The position numbers were made by a program, and so were the translations under genes. DNA of 64,000 bases from assembly GCF_009797025.1 (NCBI RefSeq), contig NZ_CP047027.1, positions 3,596,001-3,660,000 of the forward strand, in the 5' to 3' direction. Of this stretch, positions 1 to 9,157 are shown one piece after another. Each line of letters begins with the position of its first letter. Position 1 is the first letter of the stretch. The notes beneath the pieces were generated by a model, which saw only the letters and a list, made by a program, of their open reading frames with translations, ran no database searches and was not told the DNA's origin. Source of the DNA: Cellulophaga sp. L1A9. GTDB taxonomy: Bacteria; Bacteroidota; Bacteroidia; Flavobacteriales; Flavobacteriaceae.

Positions 1-753
1 AACATAACATCTAAACGTGTTAAATAATGCTTTTTCAAAAGGTAATTCCAACGTTGGGAAAATACCATTCTCCATATAATCTTTTTTATAGCTTTTTAGC
101 AAGGCTAATATTTCAGATACTTTTTTATAATGGTTTGGCTGGATGACCAATTCGGCACTATGGTCAGAAAGAGGAGTTACCACTTCGGAACCTTTAATCA
201 CATTGATAAACAATGCAACGAGTTCATTGATGTAAATAAGTCCTACTTCAGAATCATTCATCACGTTAGGCTCTTCTCCATGCGTAATTTTATGGCAGAA
301 AGTAGCCACCACCGAATTGTAGTTTGGTTTTCCAAAAGGACCAAAGACATTGGGAATGGTTAGCGAAGTAAATTTAGCTTTAGTACGATCTGCCCAAGCT
401 GTGAATTTTTCTTTTCCTTCCTTCTTAGATTTACCATAAAGATTATCATTTATCTCTTGAGATGACGAAGAAAAAATGATATGTGGTGTTGCTTTTTTTG
501 TTTCGCATGCCGCAATTAGTTGATCTACTAGAGCAATATTTGTCTCGTAAATTACATTGGCGTCTTCGTGACGGTTCATTGCGGCTAAATGAACAATGGT
601 ATCACAGGTGCTTACAAAATTTTCTAATGCTTTTGAATTCTCGAAAAAAGAACGTTCAAAAGGGATTAATTCTATGGTATCATCTAAAGATAGGGTAGTG
701 TAGAGGTGATTCCCTACAAAACCTGCTTGACCGGTGATGCCTACTTTTCTCAT
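1..753 (-). CDS. wbjC: WbjC/CapF-type UDP-sugar reductase, 3' end off window
   Basis: This is the N-terminal 251 codons of a short-chain dehydrogenase/epimerase; it starts at an ATG and stays open to the left edge. The start of the protein carries a Rossmann motif (GQAGFVG, residues 8-14), followed by HLAAMNRHED and SSSSQEINDNLYGKSK, which suit the extended-SDR fold. In family members (WbjC, CapF, FnlB) the protein reduces the 4-keto sugar made by WbjB/CapE on the way to UDP-L-FucNAc, and a C-terminal cupin domain follows. That C-terminal part is outside the window. A CapE homologue lies two genes upstream on the same strand, which supports the assignment. The UDP-GlcNAc 2-epimerase (WbjD) expected next to it would be further left. 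The pathway call is inferred from family and neighbours. Confidence 0.75.
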   Translation of the reverse strand, partial: MRKVGITGQAGFVGNHLYTTLSLDDTIELIPFERSFFENSKALENFVSTCDTIVHLAAMNRHEDANVIYETNIALVDQLIAACETKKATPHIIFSSSSQEINDNLYGKSKKEGKEKFTAWADRTKAKFTSLTIPNVFGPFGKPNYNSVVATFCHKITHGEEPNVMNDSEVGLIYINELVALFINVIKGSEVVTPLSDHSAELVIQPNHYKKVSEILALLKSYKKDYMENGIFPTLELPFEKALFNTFRCYV

Positions 754-890
754 GGTTTTGTGTTTTATATTTTGGCTTTGCTTAAGCTTAGCCGGTATTT
801 TCTATATTTTTTTAACTTCGACTACACTCAGTCCTTGTTTTTTAATTTTGATACCTGCTACCTTTTGCTACACTCAACCATCGGTTAATT

Positions 891-955
891 GCCACTTCGA
901 GTGAATGCGTTTGTAGCGTTAGTAAAAAACGATGTAGTATCAAAAAGCTTTTCAT
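891..955. repeat. degenerate REP-like palindromic unit
   Basis: The 233-bp gap between the wbjC-like gene and the cupin gene has no ORF. It contains CACTTCGAGTGAA and, inverted, a GATGTAGTATC block. These resemble the ends of the units in the 14.2-15.3 kb array (CACTTCGAGTG and GTATCGAGAAG). It is a single worn copy of that repeat family; I see no terminator here. Confidence 0.5.
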
Positions 956-986
956 GCTCCAATGACACTCCGACATCTTTCTTATT

Positions 987-1436
987 TTAATTGCCAAACG
1001 AACCCTGGTTACTCCAATCCGCCTTATACGCTGCTTCAGGAAATCTAAAATCATCAGCTACGGAGGCAGCTACACTAACATCAGAATAGACGAGTACCTT
1101 AGAATGTTCTTTTAACGCCTTAAACCCTGAAGCAAAACCTCCAGGCACCTGTAATATTACAGGATGAGAACTGTCAAGGATATACTGTTCTACATTAAGA
1201 TCTGGTCGTAAAGCACCCTCAGCATCAATAGCAATTAAATAGAATACAAAAGCCCCTTCACAGCAGTAAAACCATTTTGTTTCCTTTAAATGCCCTTGCC
1301 ATGCTCTAATAACACTAGTGCTACTGGGGTTAATTTCATAAAACCGTACAATAGGTTCCATAGAAAAGTCATTAAAGAAAACCAATTTGCCCCTTTCATC
1401 AGTATGTGCTGCGCCATGGGTTTTTGTAATCCCCAT
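987..1436 (-). CDS. WxcM-like cupin (sugar epimerase-like) protein
   Basis: This 149-residue single-domain cupin resembles WxcM-like/dTDP-sugar epimerase proteins (DERGKLVFFNDF near the N-terminus, WQGHLKETKWFYC and VPGGFASGFKAL further on). It starts two bases after the stop of the capE-like gene and lies just upstream of the wbjC-like gene, so it is surely co-transcribed with them. In CapF/WbjC proteins a cupin domain is fused to the reductase. A separate cupin between the dehydratase and the reductase may do the 3-epimerisation step or accompany a reductase lacking that domain. The exact reaction is inferred. Confidence 0.65.
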   Translation of the reverse strand: MGITKTHGAAHTDERGKLVFFNDFSMEPIVRFYEINPSSTSVIRAWQGHLKETKWFYCCEGAFVFYLIAIDAEGALRPDLNVEQYILDSSHPVILQVPGGFASGFKALKEHSKVLVYSDVSVAASVADDFRFPEAAYKADWSNQGSFGN

Positions 1437-1438
1437 AA

Positions 1439-2443
1439 TTATATATTCTCCTTAATGTATTCTAAGTTCAATAAGGTATTTTTTAATTCTTCATTGGTCA
1501 ACTGTGTGGTATTATGAGAATGATAATCTTCAATTTTGCTAATATCAGTTTCACCTTCGGAGAAATACCTGCTGTAGTTCAAATCTCTATTATCGGCAGG
1601 AATTCTATAAAATTCACCCATATCCTCTGCTTTTTGCATTTCTTCACGCGTACAAAGGGTTTCATATAGTTTTTCACCATGTCTGGTACCAATAACTTTT
1701 ATTTCCGTATTGGTTTTATAAATATCTTTTAATGCTTCTGCTAATTCTCCAATGGTGCTCGCTGGCGCCTTATTTACAAATAAATCGCCTTGATTTCCGT
1801 TGGTAAATGCAAAGATCACTAAATCTACGGCGTCTTCTAAGGACATTAAAAAACGGGTCATGTTTGGATCTGTAATGGTAAGCGGAGAATTTTCTTTAAT
1901 TTGTTTTACGAATAAAGGAATCACAGAACCTCTAGAAGCCATGACGTTACCATATCTGGTAAGACAAACGATGGTATCATCATTAGGAATATTCCTAGAC
2001 GCTGCAACCGCTACTTTTTCCATTAAAGCTTTACTTATTCCCATAGCATTTATAGGGTATGCTGCCTTGTCTGTACTTAAACAGATAATGCGTTTAACCT
2101 TATTAGCTACTGCTGCATCAATCGTATTTTGAGTACCAAAAACGTTTGTTTTAGTCGCTTCTAAAGGAAAAAATTCACAAGAAGGAACTTGTTTTAGGGC
2201 CGCTGCATGAAAAACATAATCTACACCATTCATGGCTCTATTGATACTATCGTAATCTCTTACATCACCGATGTAAAATTTTATTTTTTCGTTTTTTAAA
2301 GAGTTACGCATGTCATCTTGTTTTTTCTCGTCACGAGAAAAAATGCGAATCTCTTTTATATTGGTTTCTAAAAAGCGGTTTAAAACAGCGTTACCAAATG
2401 ATCCCGTTCCGCCTGTAATAAGTAGAGTTTTATCTTTAAACAT
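1439..2443 (-). CDS. capE: UDP-GlcNAc 4,6-dehydratase (5-inverting), CapE/WbjB/FnlA type
   Basis: The protein is a 334-residue SDR of the polysaccharide-biosynthesis CapD/CapE family. GGTGSFG lies at residues 11-17. The catalytic region has STDKAAYPINAMGISK, so the usual YxxxK is replaced by MxxxK (M134, K138), as known for CapE and FlaA1 dehydratases. I chose the ATG at 2443 because it precedes MFKDKTLLITGG; an in-frame ATG 36 bases upstream would overlap the previous gene. One base separates it from the acetyltransferase stop. The family converts UDP-GlcNAc to a 4-keto-6-deoxy sugar, the first step towards UDP-L-FucNAc or related sugars. Neighbouring cupin and wbjC-like genes agree with this. 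Confidence 0.85.
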   Translation of the reverse strand: MFKDKTLLITGGTGSFGNAVLNRFLETNIKEIRIFSRDEKKQDDMRNSLKNEKIKFYIGDVRDYDSINRAMNGVDYVFHAAALKQVPSCEFFPLEATKTNVFGTQNTIDAAVANKVKRIICLSTDKAAYPINAMGISKALMEKVAVAASRNIPNDDTIVCLTRYGNVMASRGSVIPLFVKQIKENSPLTITDPNMTRFLMSLEDAVDLVIFAFTNGNQGDLFVNKAPASTIGELAEALKDIYKTNTEIKVIGTRHGEKLYETLCTREEMQKAEDMGEFYRIPADNRDLNYSRYFSEGETDISKIEDYHSHNTTQLTNEELKNTLLNLEYIKENI

Positions 2444-2444
2444 G

Positions 2445-2990
2445 TTAGTGTTTTTTATTTTCTGTAAAGTTAACGTCAATATTTGTATTTAGTAACATTT
2501 TTTGGTGGAGTGCTATTTCTTCTTCGTTGAAACGCATTCTTATCAGTTTTGCGGGATTTCCTCCGTATATGCTATAAGGCTCAATATTTTTAGTAACAAT
2601 GGAACCGGCAGCAACGATTGCACCATCACCGATAACCAAACCAGCCATGATACAGGCATTTGCTCCAACCCAAACATCTTCTCCAATAGTGGTTTTTGGC
2701 ATACTTGGTCTTCCAGAAAAAATTATAGGACGTTCAGGATTATCAAAAATGTGATCTCCACCAAGTATAGAAACGTTTGCGGCAAACATGGTATATTTAC
2801 CAATCGTTACTTTTGGAGGAATAATGCAATTAGCTCCAATAAATACATAGGGCATAGCTACTAGATCCTGAGAAATGACACCTTTACCTCCCATATAAAA
2901 AGTAGTATCTACATTTTTGAGACCAAATTTTTTTCTATACCAAAACATTTTCAATGTTCTATAGATGTTTCTAATGGATAGCTTTTTCAT
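2445..2990 (-). CDS. hexapeptide-repeat acetyltransferase
   Basis: This 181-residue left-handed beta-helix protein has repeated hexapeptides (VFIGANCIIPPKVTIGKYTM, DVWVGANACIMAGLVIGDG) and ends in the Bacteroidota-typical YGGNPAKLIRMR. It belongs to the CatB/LpxA-like O-acetyltransferase group and probably acetylates a sugar of the exported polysaccharide. The start at 2990 gives an ATGA overlap with the upstream glycosyltransferase; an upstream in-frame ATG at 3005 is less likely. The acceptor sugar cannot be told. Confidence 0.8.
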   Translation of the reverse strand: MKKLSIRNIYRTLKMFWYRKKFGLKNVDTTFYMGGKGVISQDLVAMPYVFIGANCIIPPKVTIGKYTMFAANVSILGGDHIFDNPERPIIFSGRPSMPKTTIGEDVWVGANACIMAGLVIGDGAIVAAGSIVTKNIEPYSIYGGNPAKLIRMRFNEEEIALHQKMLLNTNIDVNFTENKKH

Positions 2991-4150
2991 GTGGTACGAA
3001 TGCAATTATTTATTAATTCCGTTTGATGTTTTGGATTATATTTTTCATCAATAATTGTATAGCAATTTTGTCTAATTGTTTCTCTTGATAAATTTTTGGA
3101 TAGAGAAAACCAATCTTCAATTTTAAGAACTAAATCCTCTTTGGACCCTCTTTCAAATAAGTTTCCATTAAATTTAGGGATTATTGCTTCATATTCAGGC
3201 ATTTGGAAGTTAAAATCGTCATGCGTGAGTACTGGAGTTCCATAGCCTAGTGAGGTAATTGCCGTTAATCCTACTTCTCCAGGGGAAACACATAAATCTG
3301 CAGCACTAACTAGGCTACACAATAGTTTTTCTTCATAAACGGCACCATAAAAATTAACTTGATTTTCTAAATGATATTCTTTGGTCAAATCTTTTAAAGT
3401 CTCTTTGGCCTCACCATCGCCTATAAATAAAACGTTTACATGGGTTCCGTTTTCGTTTAAGCTTTTAACAGCTTCCAAAATCATATCTAATTTTTTATAG
3501 TGAGTAAGCCTTCCTACAAAAAATATTATTGGAACATCTGGATTACTAAACAACTCTCGCCTTGTTTTATCCACTAAACTTTTAGAAATAGTAGATCTAT
3601 TTTCTACTTGTGCATCATAATCTAATGAATTATAAATAGCGGTTAACTTGTTTTCTTTAAAACCATTTGCCACCATGACTTTTTTAGCATTTTCGCCATA
3701 TAACAATACTCTGTCCCCTAATCCGTAAAACAATTTTCTTAATTTCCATTTTAGCCCTTGTTCATTAGAGGTTACACCATGTGTCCAAAAATAAATTTTT
3801 TTGCCTCTCATTTTTAAGTATAAAACGCAAATCCAAGTAGATAAATAATAGATGTTTCCTAAAAAAATGGCGCCGTCAAAATCATTGTTTCTAAAAATGG
3901 ATAATAGGCCTTTTTGATATAGAAATTTATTTTTAATAAAAGTTTTATTTTTTACAAACAACCAGCGAAGACCTCCTTCTTTTATTGTAAGTCGACTGTT
4001 TTTTGGGTCAATTGTTTTAATATTATTATCAGAACCTTTATCAGAAATTAATGTATACTCTATATCAGGTGTCTGCATTAGTTCTTGAAAAACTCCAAGA
4101 CGATAATGGGCCGCATAATGGTAGACTATGGCTATATTAAGTTCCTTCAT
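2987..4150 (-). CDS. glycosyltransferase family 4
   Basis: The 387-residue protein has the two-domain GT-B layout. FFVGRLTHYKKLDMIL near residue 215 opens the C-terminal nucleotide-sugar domain, followed by VLFIGDGEAKE, and the region SPGEVGLTAITSLGYGTPVLT holds the acidic donor-binding stretch typical of GT4. It overlaps the downstream acetyltransferase by four bases (ATGA). It is expected to add one sugar to the lipid-linked repeat unit in the cytoplasm; donor and acceptor are unknown. Confidence 0.8.
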   Translation of the reverse strand: MKELNIAIVYHYAAHYRLGVFQELMQTPDIEYTLISDKGSDNNIKTIDPKNSRLTIKEGGLRWLFVKNKTFIKNKFLYQKGLLSIFRNNDFDGAIFLGNIYYLSTWICVLYLKMRGKKIYFWTHGVTSNEQGLKWKLRKLFYGLGDRVLLYGENAKKVMVANGFKENKLTAIYNSLDYDAQVENRSTISKSLVDKTRRELFSNPDVPIIFFVGRLTHYKKLDMILEAVKSLNENGTHVNVLFIGDGEAKETLKDLTKEYHLENQVNFYGAVYEEKLLCSLVSAADLCVSPGEVGLTAITSLGYGTPVLTHDDFNFQMPEYEAIIPKFNGNLFERGSKEDLVLKIEDWFSLSKNLSRETIRQNCYTIIDEKYNPKHQTELINNCIRTT

Positions 4151-4174
4151 TTTACTAAGAATTACATTTTTTAA

Positions 4175-5266
4175 TTAGGATTCAAAAATATCTGATATTT
4201 TCTTCTCACATAATTCTTTCTGAAAAATACTGGTTGAATTAGCCTCATATGATAAGTTTTCGAAATCTTTATCAATTTTATCTATATCTTCAGGAGTAAA
4301 GAAAGTTTTTGGTATTATACTAGATCCAACACTTTCATAGACTCCTTTAATTTTATTTGTACTTATATTATTATCAATCAAAGGAAATGTTAAACTACTA
4401 TTTATGTATCCTAATAATAATACATGCAATCGATTACTTAGTACTGCTTTGAACTCAGAATATAGATTTATCCCATCAAGATCTAAAGATTGTTCTAAGA
4501 AACTGACATGTCTTTTTGTACTATGTTTAAGGAATAGTTCTTTTGTGAATTCGTAGTCTCGATCTACTTGGTAAAAGAAAACAACTTCTAAATCTTTCTG
4601 TAAGTAATGATTAACAAAATTATTGGTGGTTTCTATTATTTGATCATTCATCTTTTCATTTAAAAGATTTCTGAATGAAATCCCAACTTTATTTTTTGTT
4701 GTTATTTTTTGTTCACTTTTATTTTTTAATAAAAAACACATGTCAGGGATATATTCAGAATTTTTTATGTCTAAGGATTGTAGAAATTCTGTATTTTTTT
4801 TACTTCGGACAAGAAATTTTTCAACATATTTTGTTGAAGCTATAAAAGTATTGTTAAGGTTTTTAGATTCTATAGTAATTTCTGAACCAATTATAAATGT
4901 CTTTCCTCCAGAAGATTTTAATTGATTATAAATAATTTGAAAAACTTTACCTCTTATTTTTGATTTAAATGAGGTCTTGTTTCTGTAAAAAACTGGCCCT
5001 GGACTTTTGAAAATATAAGAGAATTCAGATTTATATTTGAAAATAAATTTGAAAAAGCTAGGGTCTTTAAATGAAAATTTATATTCTTTCTTTAAAGATT
5101 TTATTTTTTTATTTTTTTCTATATCATTAATAAACTCTTTTGAAACATTTTTAGTGTCGATATACAATTCTACATGTTTTGTTAATTCATCTATTAAGCA
5201 TTTATTAATAATTAAATCACCAAGATTATCATATTGTGTTGCAATTATAAAGGCAGCTTTCTTCAT
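4175..5266 (-). CDS. polysaccharide pyruvyl transferase family protein
   Basis: The 363-residue protein opens with AAFIIATQYDNLGDLIIN, the usual N-terminal pattern of the polysaccharide pyruvyltransferase (CsaB/WcaK-like) family. Later landmarks are KSPGPVFYRNK, FIIGSEITIES and a C-terminal SNRLHVLLLGY, matching the family's R-x-H motif. Such enzymes attach pyruvate ketals from PEP to sugars. Its place between two glycosyltransferases in one minus-strand operon suggests that the surface polymer is pyruvylated. It starts five bases after the upstream gene's stop. Confidence 0.7.
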   Translation of the reverse strand: MKKAAFIIATQYDNLGDLIINKCLIDELTKHVELYIDTKNVSKEFINDIEKNKKIKSLKKEYKFSFKDPSFFKFIFKYKSEFSYIFKSPGPVFYRNKTSFKSKIRGKVFQIIYNQLKSSGGKTFIIGSEITIESKNLNNTFIASTKYVEKFLVRSKKNTEFLQSLDIKNSEYIPDMCFLLKNKSEQKITTKNKVGISFRNLLNEKMNDQIIETTNNFVNHYLQKDLEVVFFYQVDRDYEFTKELFLKHSTKRHVSFLEQSLDLDGINLYSEFKAVLSNRLHVLLLGYINSSLTFPLIDNNISTNKIKGVYESVGSSIIPKTFFTPEDIDKIDKDFENLSYEANSTSIFQKELCEKKISDIFES

Positions 5267-5271
5267 TTTTT

Positions 5272-6363
5272 TTATTTAATTTCTAAATTACTTTGAAATA
5301 GGTTTATCCACTGATTAATAATTGATTTCATATTGAACTGCTCAATTAATTCATTGTTTTTAGTTGAAAATAAAATTTTTTTAGATTCATTTATGTGCAG
5401 TTCTATTATTTTATCAGCCATTTTATCGTATTCAAATGGTTGAATTAGATGACCATTTAAGTTTTCAATTATTATTTCATCAGGACCTGTTGGTATATCA
5501 AAACATACTAAAGGTAGTTTATTTGCCATTCCTTCTAAGAGCGTCATTGGAAAACCTTCATATTTTGACGTCATCACCATCATAGAATAATTAGGATACA
5601 ATTCATATAAATTATCTGATTGCCCTTTTAAAATTAACTTATCGGTTAATCCTTCTCTATTGATTTTATCCTGAATTAAATCTTTTTCGTTTCCGTCACC
5701 ATAGATATGCCATTTTATATCAGGTAATTCTAATAAAACTTTCTTAGCGACATCCACTAAGCCTAAAAAATTTTTTTGAGATGTTAGTCTACCAACACTT
5801 ATAATTAACTTACTATTCTTATCATAATTATGTTCTAAACCCTCTAGTTTAGAATCTATAGGATTGTAAATTTGAACTATTTTTTTTGCGGATGTATGAT
5901 TTCTATAATTAATTTCATCTCTTTTAGTCAGTGGCACTACCGTGTCAGCAAATCGAGCAGTAAAATTTTTACTTTTAATTTTAAAATTATGACTTGTGTT
6001 TTCAAAATAATTGGAATGATCCCAGTATATTAATTTTGTTTTACTTAAACGGGTACTCAAAACCCCTAATGGACCAAATAAAGAACCACAACTTATTAAA
6101 ATGTCAATCTTTTCAGAAGTTAGTATTTTTCTTAACCTTATTGTAGCTTTGAAAATACCAGTCTTCATTGACTGTCTTTTGGATATTAATGAATGAAATT
6201 TTATTTTTTTATTCCAGTTGTATCCTGTTTCTTTTTCGTCTAGGTACGAAACTATATGTATTTCTATATTAGGAATTAATAGCAAGTTATCTGAAAGTAG
6301 TGATACTACGCGAGGTATTCCTCCTATGTTGGTTTTTTTACCAATTAAAAACATTATTTTCAT
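5272..6363 (-). CDS. glycosyltransferase family 4
   Basis: This 363-residue GT-B enzyme starts with MKIMFLIGKKTNIGGIPRVV, with a glycine-rich acceptor loop. It has ISVGRLTSQKNFLGLVDV around residue 190 and TSKYEGFPMTLLEGMANKLP near residue 283, the GT4 E-x7-E donor-binding element. Its ATG overlaps the stop of the flippase gene by four bases. It probably extends the polysaccharide repeat unit; the linkage is unknown. Confidence 0.85.
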   Translation of the reverse strand: MKIMFLIGKKTNIGGIPRVVSLLSDNLLLIPNIEIHIVSYLDEKETGYNWNKKIKFHSLISKRQSMKTGIFKATIRLRKILTSEKIDILISCGSLFGPLGVLSTRLSKTKLIYWDHSNYFENTSHNFKIKSKNFTARFADTVVPLTKRDEINYRNHTSAKKIVQIYNPIDSKLEGLEHNYDKNSKLIISVGRLTSQKNFLGLVDVAKKVLLELPDIKWHIYGDGNEKDLIQDKINREGLTDKLILKGQSDNLYELYPNYSMMVMTSKYEGFPMTLLEGMANKLPLVCFDIPTGPDEIIIENLNGHLIQPFEYDKMADKIIELHINESKKILFSTKNNELIEQFNMKSIINQWINLFQSNLEIK

Positions 6364-7805
6364 GAAAATTTTTTATTTAAAAAAGTTGTAATTTTCCCTT
6401 TTATTTCTTTGTATTCTTTAACTTTTAAGAGTTCGTTAAGAACTATAAAAACTAAAAAACCAATAAACAATTGTGAAATTAACACATAAATACTGGAAAT
6501 ATTTAATAGGTTAATTGATAGCATAGAAAGAAATAAAATAATAGATGTTAAGAGGTATGGGAAAATATCTTTTAGTTGACTAATGATTGAATAGCCAATT
6601 ATTTTATTTGTATAAAAGCTATTAATAAAGAATTCTATAATTGAAAAGCATATTAAACCATATAGCATTGTTTCAACATTATAAAATGCAGAAGTAACAA
6701 TAATTGGAATTAATATAATTTTTTTAATAATTTCTAATTTAAGATTTAAGTTAGAAAACCCTTTTACGGTTAATAAATTTAAGTTCAAAATTTGTAACGG
6801 ATAGAACATTCCTGGAATGCATAGTAATTGCAGATAATATATAGAAGTGTACCATTTTTCACCTATTAATATTAAAATTAAAGGTTTTGAAATGGCAGCA
6901 ATACATGCCATAATGCTAAAGTTTATGAAAATACTAAATTTCAAAAATTTTATAAACACATGTTTTAATTTTTCTTTATCATTTTGAAATGACGAAAAAA
7001 TTGGGAAGCTTATTCTCCTAATTCCAATACTAATATTTGAAGAAAAGGGAGCTTGAAATTGGTCTGCTCTTGTATAATAACCGAGGCTTATTGCAGAAAA
7101 ATATTTTCCAATTAGAACATAATAAATATTTTTATATATAGTATTTATCAAATTTGCAATTAGAAGTTTATATCCAAAATCAAAAAGTTCAATAAAACTC
7201 TTTTTTGAAAATTCTATTTTTGGTCTCCACTGACCATTGAGCCATAATAAAATAGAATTTATTAATGGCCTTAATATAGATAGTGATACCAAGCTCCACA
7301 CTCCAAAATTTTTGTAAGCTATAATTACAGCAATTATTCCACTAATTAAGGAGGAAAGTATTGCAATTATTGCTTGAGTCTTGAAATCTAATTTTTTTGT
7401 TAAAATTGTTTTTTGTATTATAGAGAAGGCATTAATTATAAGAATTAACCCTGAAAATTTTAGTATTAACGATAATTGTGGTTCGGAAAAATATTCTCCA
7501 ATATAATCTGAAAAAACAAATAATATTAAATATAAAATTATTGATATAGTAATGTTAATGTAAAAAACTGTACTGTAATCTTTAGAATTTGCGTCTATTT
7601 TTCTAATTAAAGCACTGACAAAACCTCCTTCAATAATTGCATTAGAAATTGATACAAAAGCAGTTATGATTCCAATTATTCCAAAATCTTTTGGTCCTAG
7701 AAGTCTAGCTAGAATGATGCCGATAATAAGAATAATTCCTTGGCTAAGAATTCCTTCAACAACTGTCCAGCTAAATCCTAAGACAGCTTTATTTTTAATT
7801 GACAT
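6360..7805 (-). CDS. wzx: lipid-linked oligosaccharide flippase (Wzx/WzxC family)
   Basis: The 481-residue protein is almost wholly hydrophobic, with about 12-14 predicted membrane segments. It starts with MSIKNKAVLGFSWTVVEG and contains GYYTRADQFQAPF, typical of the colanic-acid-exporter branch of polysaccharide flippases. It should move undecaprenyl-linked repeat units to the periplasmic face. It overlaps the upstream polymerase by 11 bases and the downstream glycosyltransferase by 4, so translation is tightly coupled. The base composition is very AT-rich, usual for Wzx/Wzy genes. Confidence 0.85.
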   Translation of the reverse strand: MSIKNKAVLGFSWTVVEGILSQGIILIIGIILARLLGPKDFGIIGIITAFVSISNAIIEGGFVSALIRKIDANSKDYSTVFYINITISIILYLILFVFSDYIGEYFSEPQLSLILKFSGLILIINAFSIIQKTILTKKLDFKTQAIIAILSSLISGIIAVIIAYKNFGVWSLVSLSILRPLINSILLWLNGQWRPKIEFSKKSFIELFDFGYKLLIANLINTIYKNIYYVLIGKYFSAISLGYYTRADQFQAPFSSNISIGIRRISFPIFSSFQNDKEKLKHVFIKFLKFSIFINFSIMACIAAISKPLILILIGEKWYTSIYYLQLLCIPGMFYPLQILNLNLLTVKGFSNLNLKLEIIKKIILIPIIVTSAFYNVETMLYGLICFSIIEFFINSFYTNKIIGYSIISQLKDIFPYLLTSIILFLSMLSINLLNISSIYVLISQLFIGFLVFIVLNELLKVKEYKEIKGKITTFLNKKFS

Positions 7806-8997
7806 TGTTTATTTTTTCGTTATTTATTTGAGTATAATAATTTTGTAAACCAATGAATAGAAAAAAATACATCATTGAGTAAGAAAATTTATAAAATACA
7901 TAGGCATTATTATATAATAAAAATGAAATTATAAAAAGAAGATTTAATTTAAAGTAAGAATTTTTTTTATCTTTTTTGAAATTTATTATACTTATATATA
8001 AAGGTCTACCAAAGAAAAACATTAAAAGAATCGCCCCTATTATTCCTTGTTCTGCAAGTATTTCAGCGTAAGAATTATGCGTGAATTGGCCATAACTACT
8101 ATAACTAGGAAATTGCCCTAGTCCAACACCAAAAAATATGTTGTCACTAAAAACTTCAATCCCCTCTATTACTAGAGATCCTCTGGATTCATCAGCAGAA
8201 TCAGAGACTCTATTTTTAATTTGGGAATGGTTGTATATGTCAATAAGTTTTAATGAAAGAAAAATACTTACTGTAATTATTAATAAAGGTTTGGTTATTT
8301 TTACTAAGTAACTTTTTTTCTGACTTTTAAAAATAAAAAACCAGAATATACCATTTAATAATATGATAAAAAGTAAACCCGAACGCGATTGAGTTATAAA
8401 TGATAGGATAATTAATAAAACAGGAATTACTAGCAAGGGTATTAATGTAATTAATTTACGATATTTTAAATGTAAATAAAACAAAGAAAAGTTAGCAAAA
8501 AAGCTAATATATGAATAGTAATTTGCATTATAGTAAAACCTGCCTCTACTCGCTCTAATTTCAGCAAACCCACTTAAATTAAAATTTCCTAATATATATT
8601 CTATTGCTATTAGACATAATATTGATAATATATACCCTAAGTGAAAAAAATCTGAATACCCTTTTTTTGGATTTAGACCTATAGGAATAAACGATGCCAT
8701 AACAGTAGCTAATAAACCTCTAAAACTTACTCCGAATTGCTCGTAGTCTACATAATAATAAACAGTTGTTAAGGAAGTACAAACAATCAAGCAATATGCA
8801 ATAAATTCTTTTGGGATTTCATTTTTTGATTTACTGAAGGATATAATCGCAATTATAAACATTAATGGTAAATATACAAAAAGGACTAACTGTTGTATAC
8901 CAAAATATGGTCCAATGGATGTAATTAGAACAATCAACAGGATTAAAAAAAAACCAACCAAATAAATTGGTTCTTCCTCTTTAGTAATATTTTTCAA
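7795..8997 (-). CDS. wzy: O-antigen polymerase/ligase family (Wzy-like) membrane protein
   Basis: The 400-residue protein has about 11 membrane segments and the Wzy/WaaL-type motif FFGVGLGQFPSYSSYGQFTHNSY near residue 300, with the periplasmic G-x-G and H residues of the O-antigen ligase domain. Next to a Wzx flippase, with Wza and Wzc elsewhere in the locus, it is most simply the polymerase of a Wzy-dependent pathway. A ligase role cannot be excluded from sequence alone. It is the first gene of the 2.4-9.0 kb operon; about 160 bp without a gene lie upstream. Confidence 0.75.
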   Translation of the reverse strand: MKNITKEEEPIYLVGFFLILLIVLITSIGPYFGIQQLVLFVYLPLMFIIAIISFSKSKNEIPKEFIAYCLIVCTSLTTVYYYVDYEQFGVSFRGLLATVMASFIPIGLNPKKGYSDFFHLGYILSILCLIAIEYILGNFNLSGFAEIRASRGRFYYNANYYSYISFFANFSLFYLHLKYRKLITLIPLLVIPVLLIILSFITQSRSGLLFIILLNGIFWFFIFKSQKKSYLVKITKPLLIITVSIFLSLKLIDIYNHSQIKNRVSDSADESRGSLVIEGIEVFSDNIFFGVGLGQFPSYSSYGQFTHNSYAEILAEQGIIGAILLMFFFGRPLYISIINFKKDKKNSYFKLNLLFIISFLLYNNAYVFYKFSYSMMYFFLFIGLQNYYTQINNEKINNVN

Positions 8998-9157
8998 ATT
9001 ATCATTTTCAAATTATCAAACAAATATTACGAAAACAATTTGATAATAAGCTTTTTTAATAATGAAATGCATAAAATAACGACAGAGTGCTTTTTTGTAG
9101 TTAAAATCTATTTCAAAACCCGCCTTAAATTGATTTTTTGTATTTTATATAAATCCC

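Noticed and set aside
130..698. Plus-strand frames at the left edge
   Set aside because: They lie opposite the open wbjC-like frame, which has clear SDR motifs.
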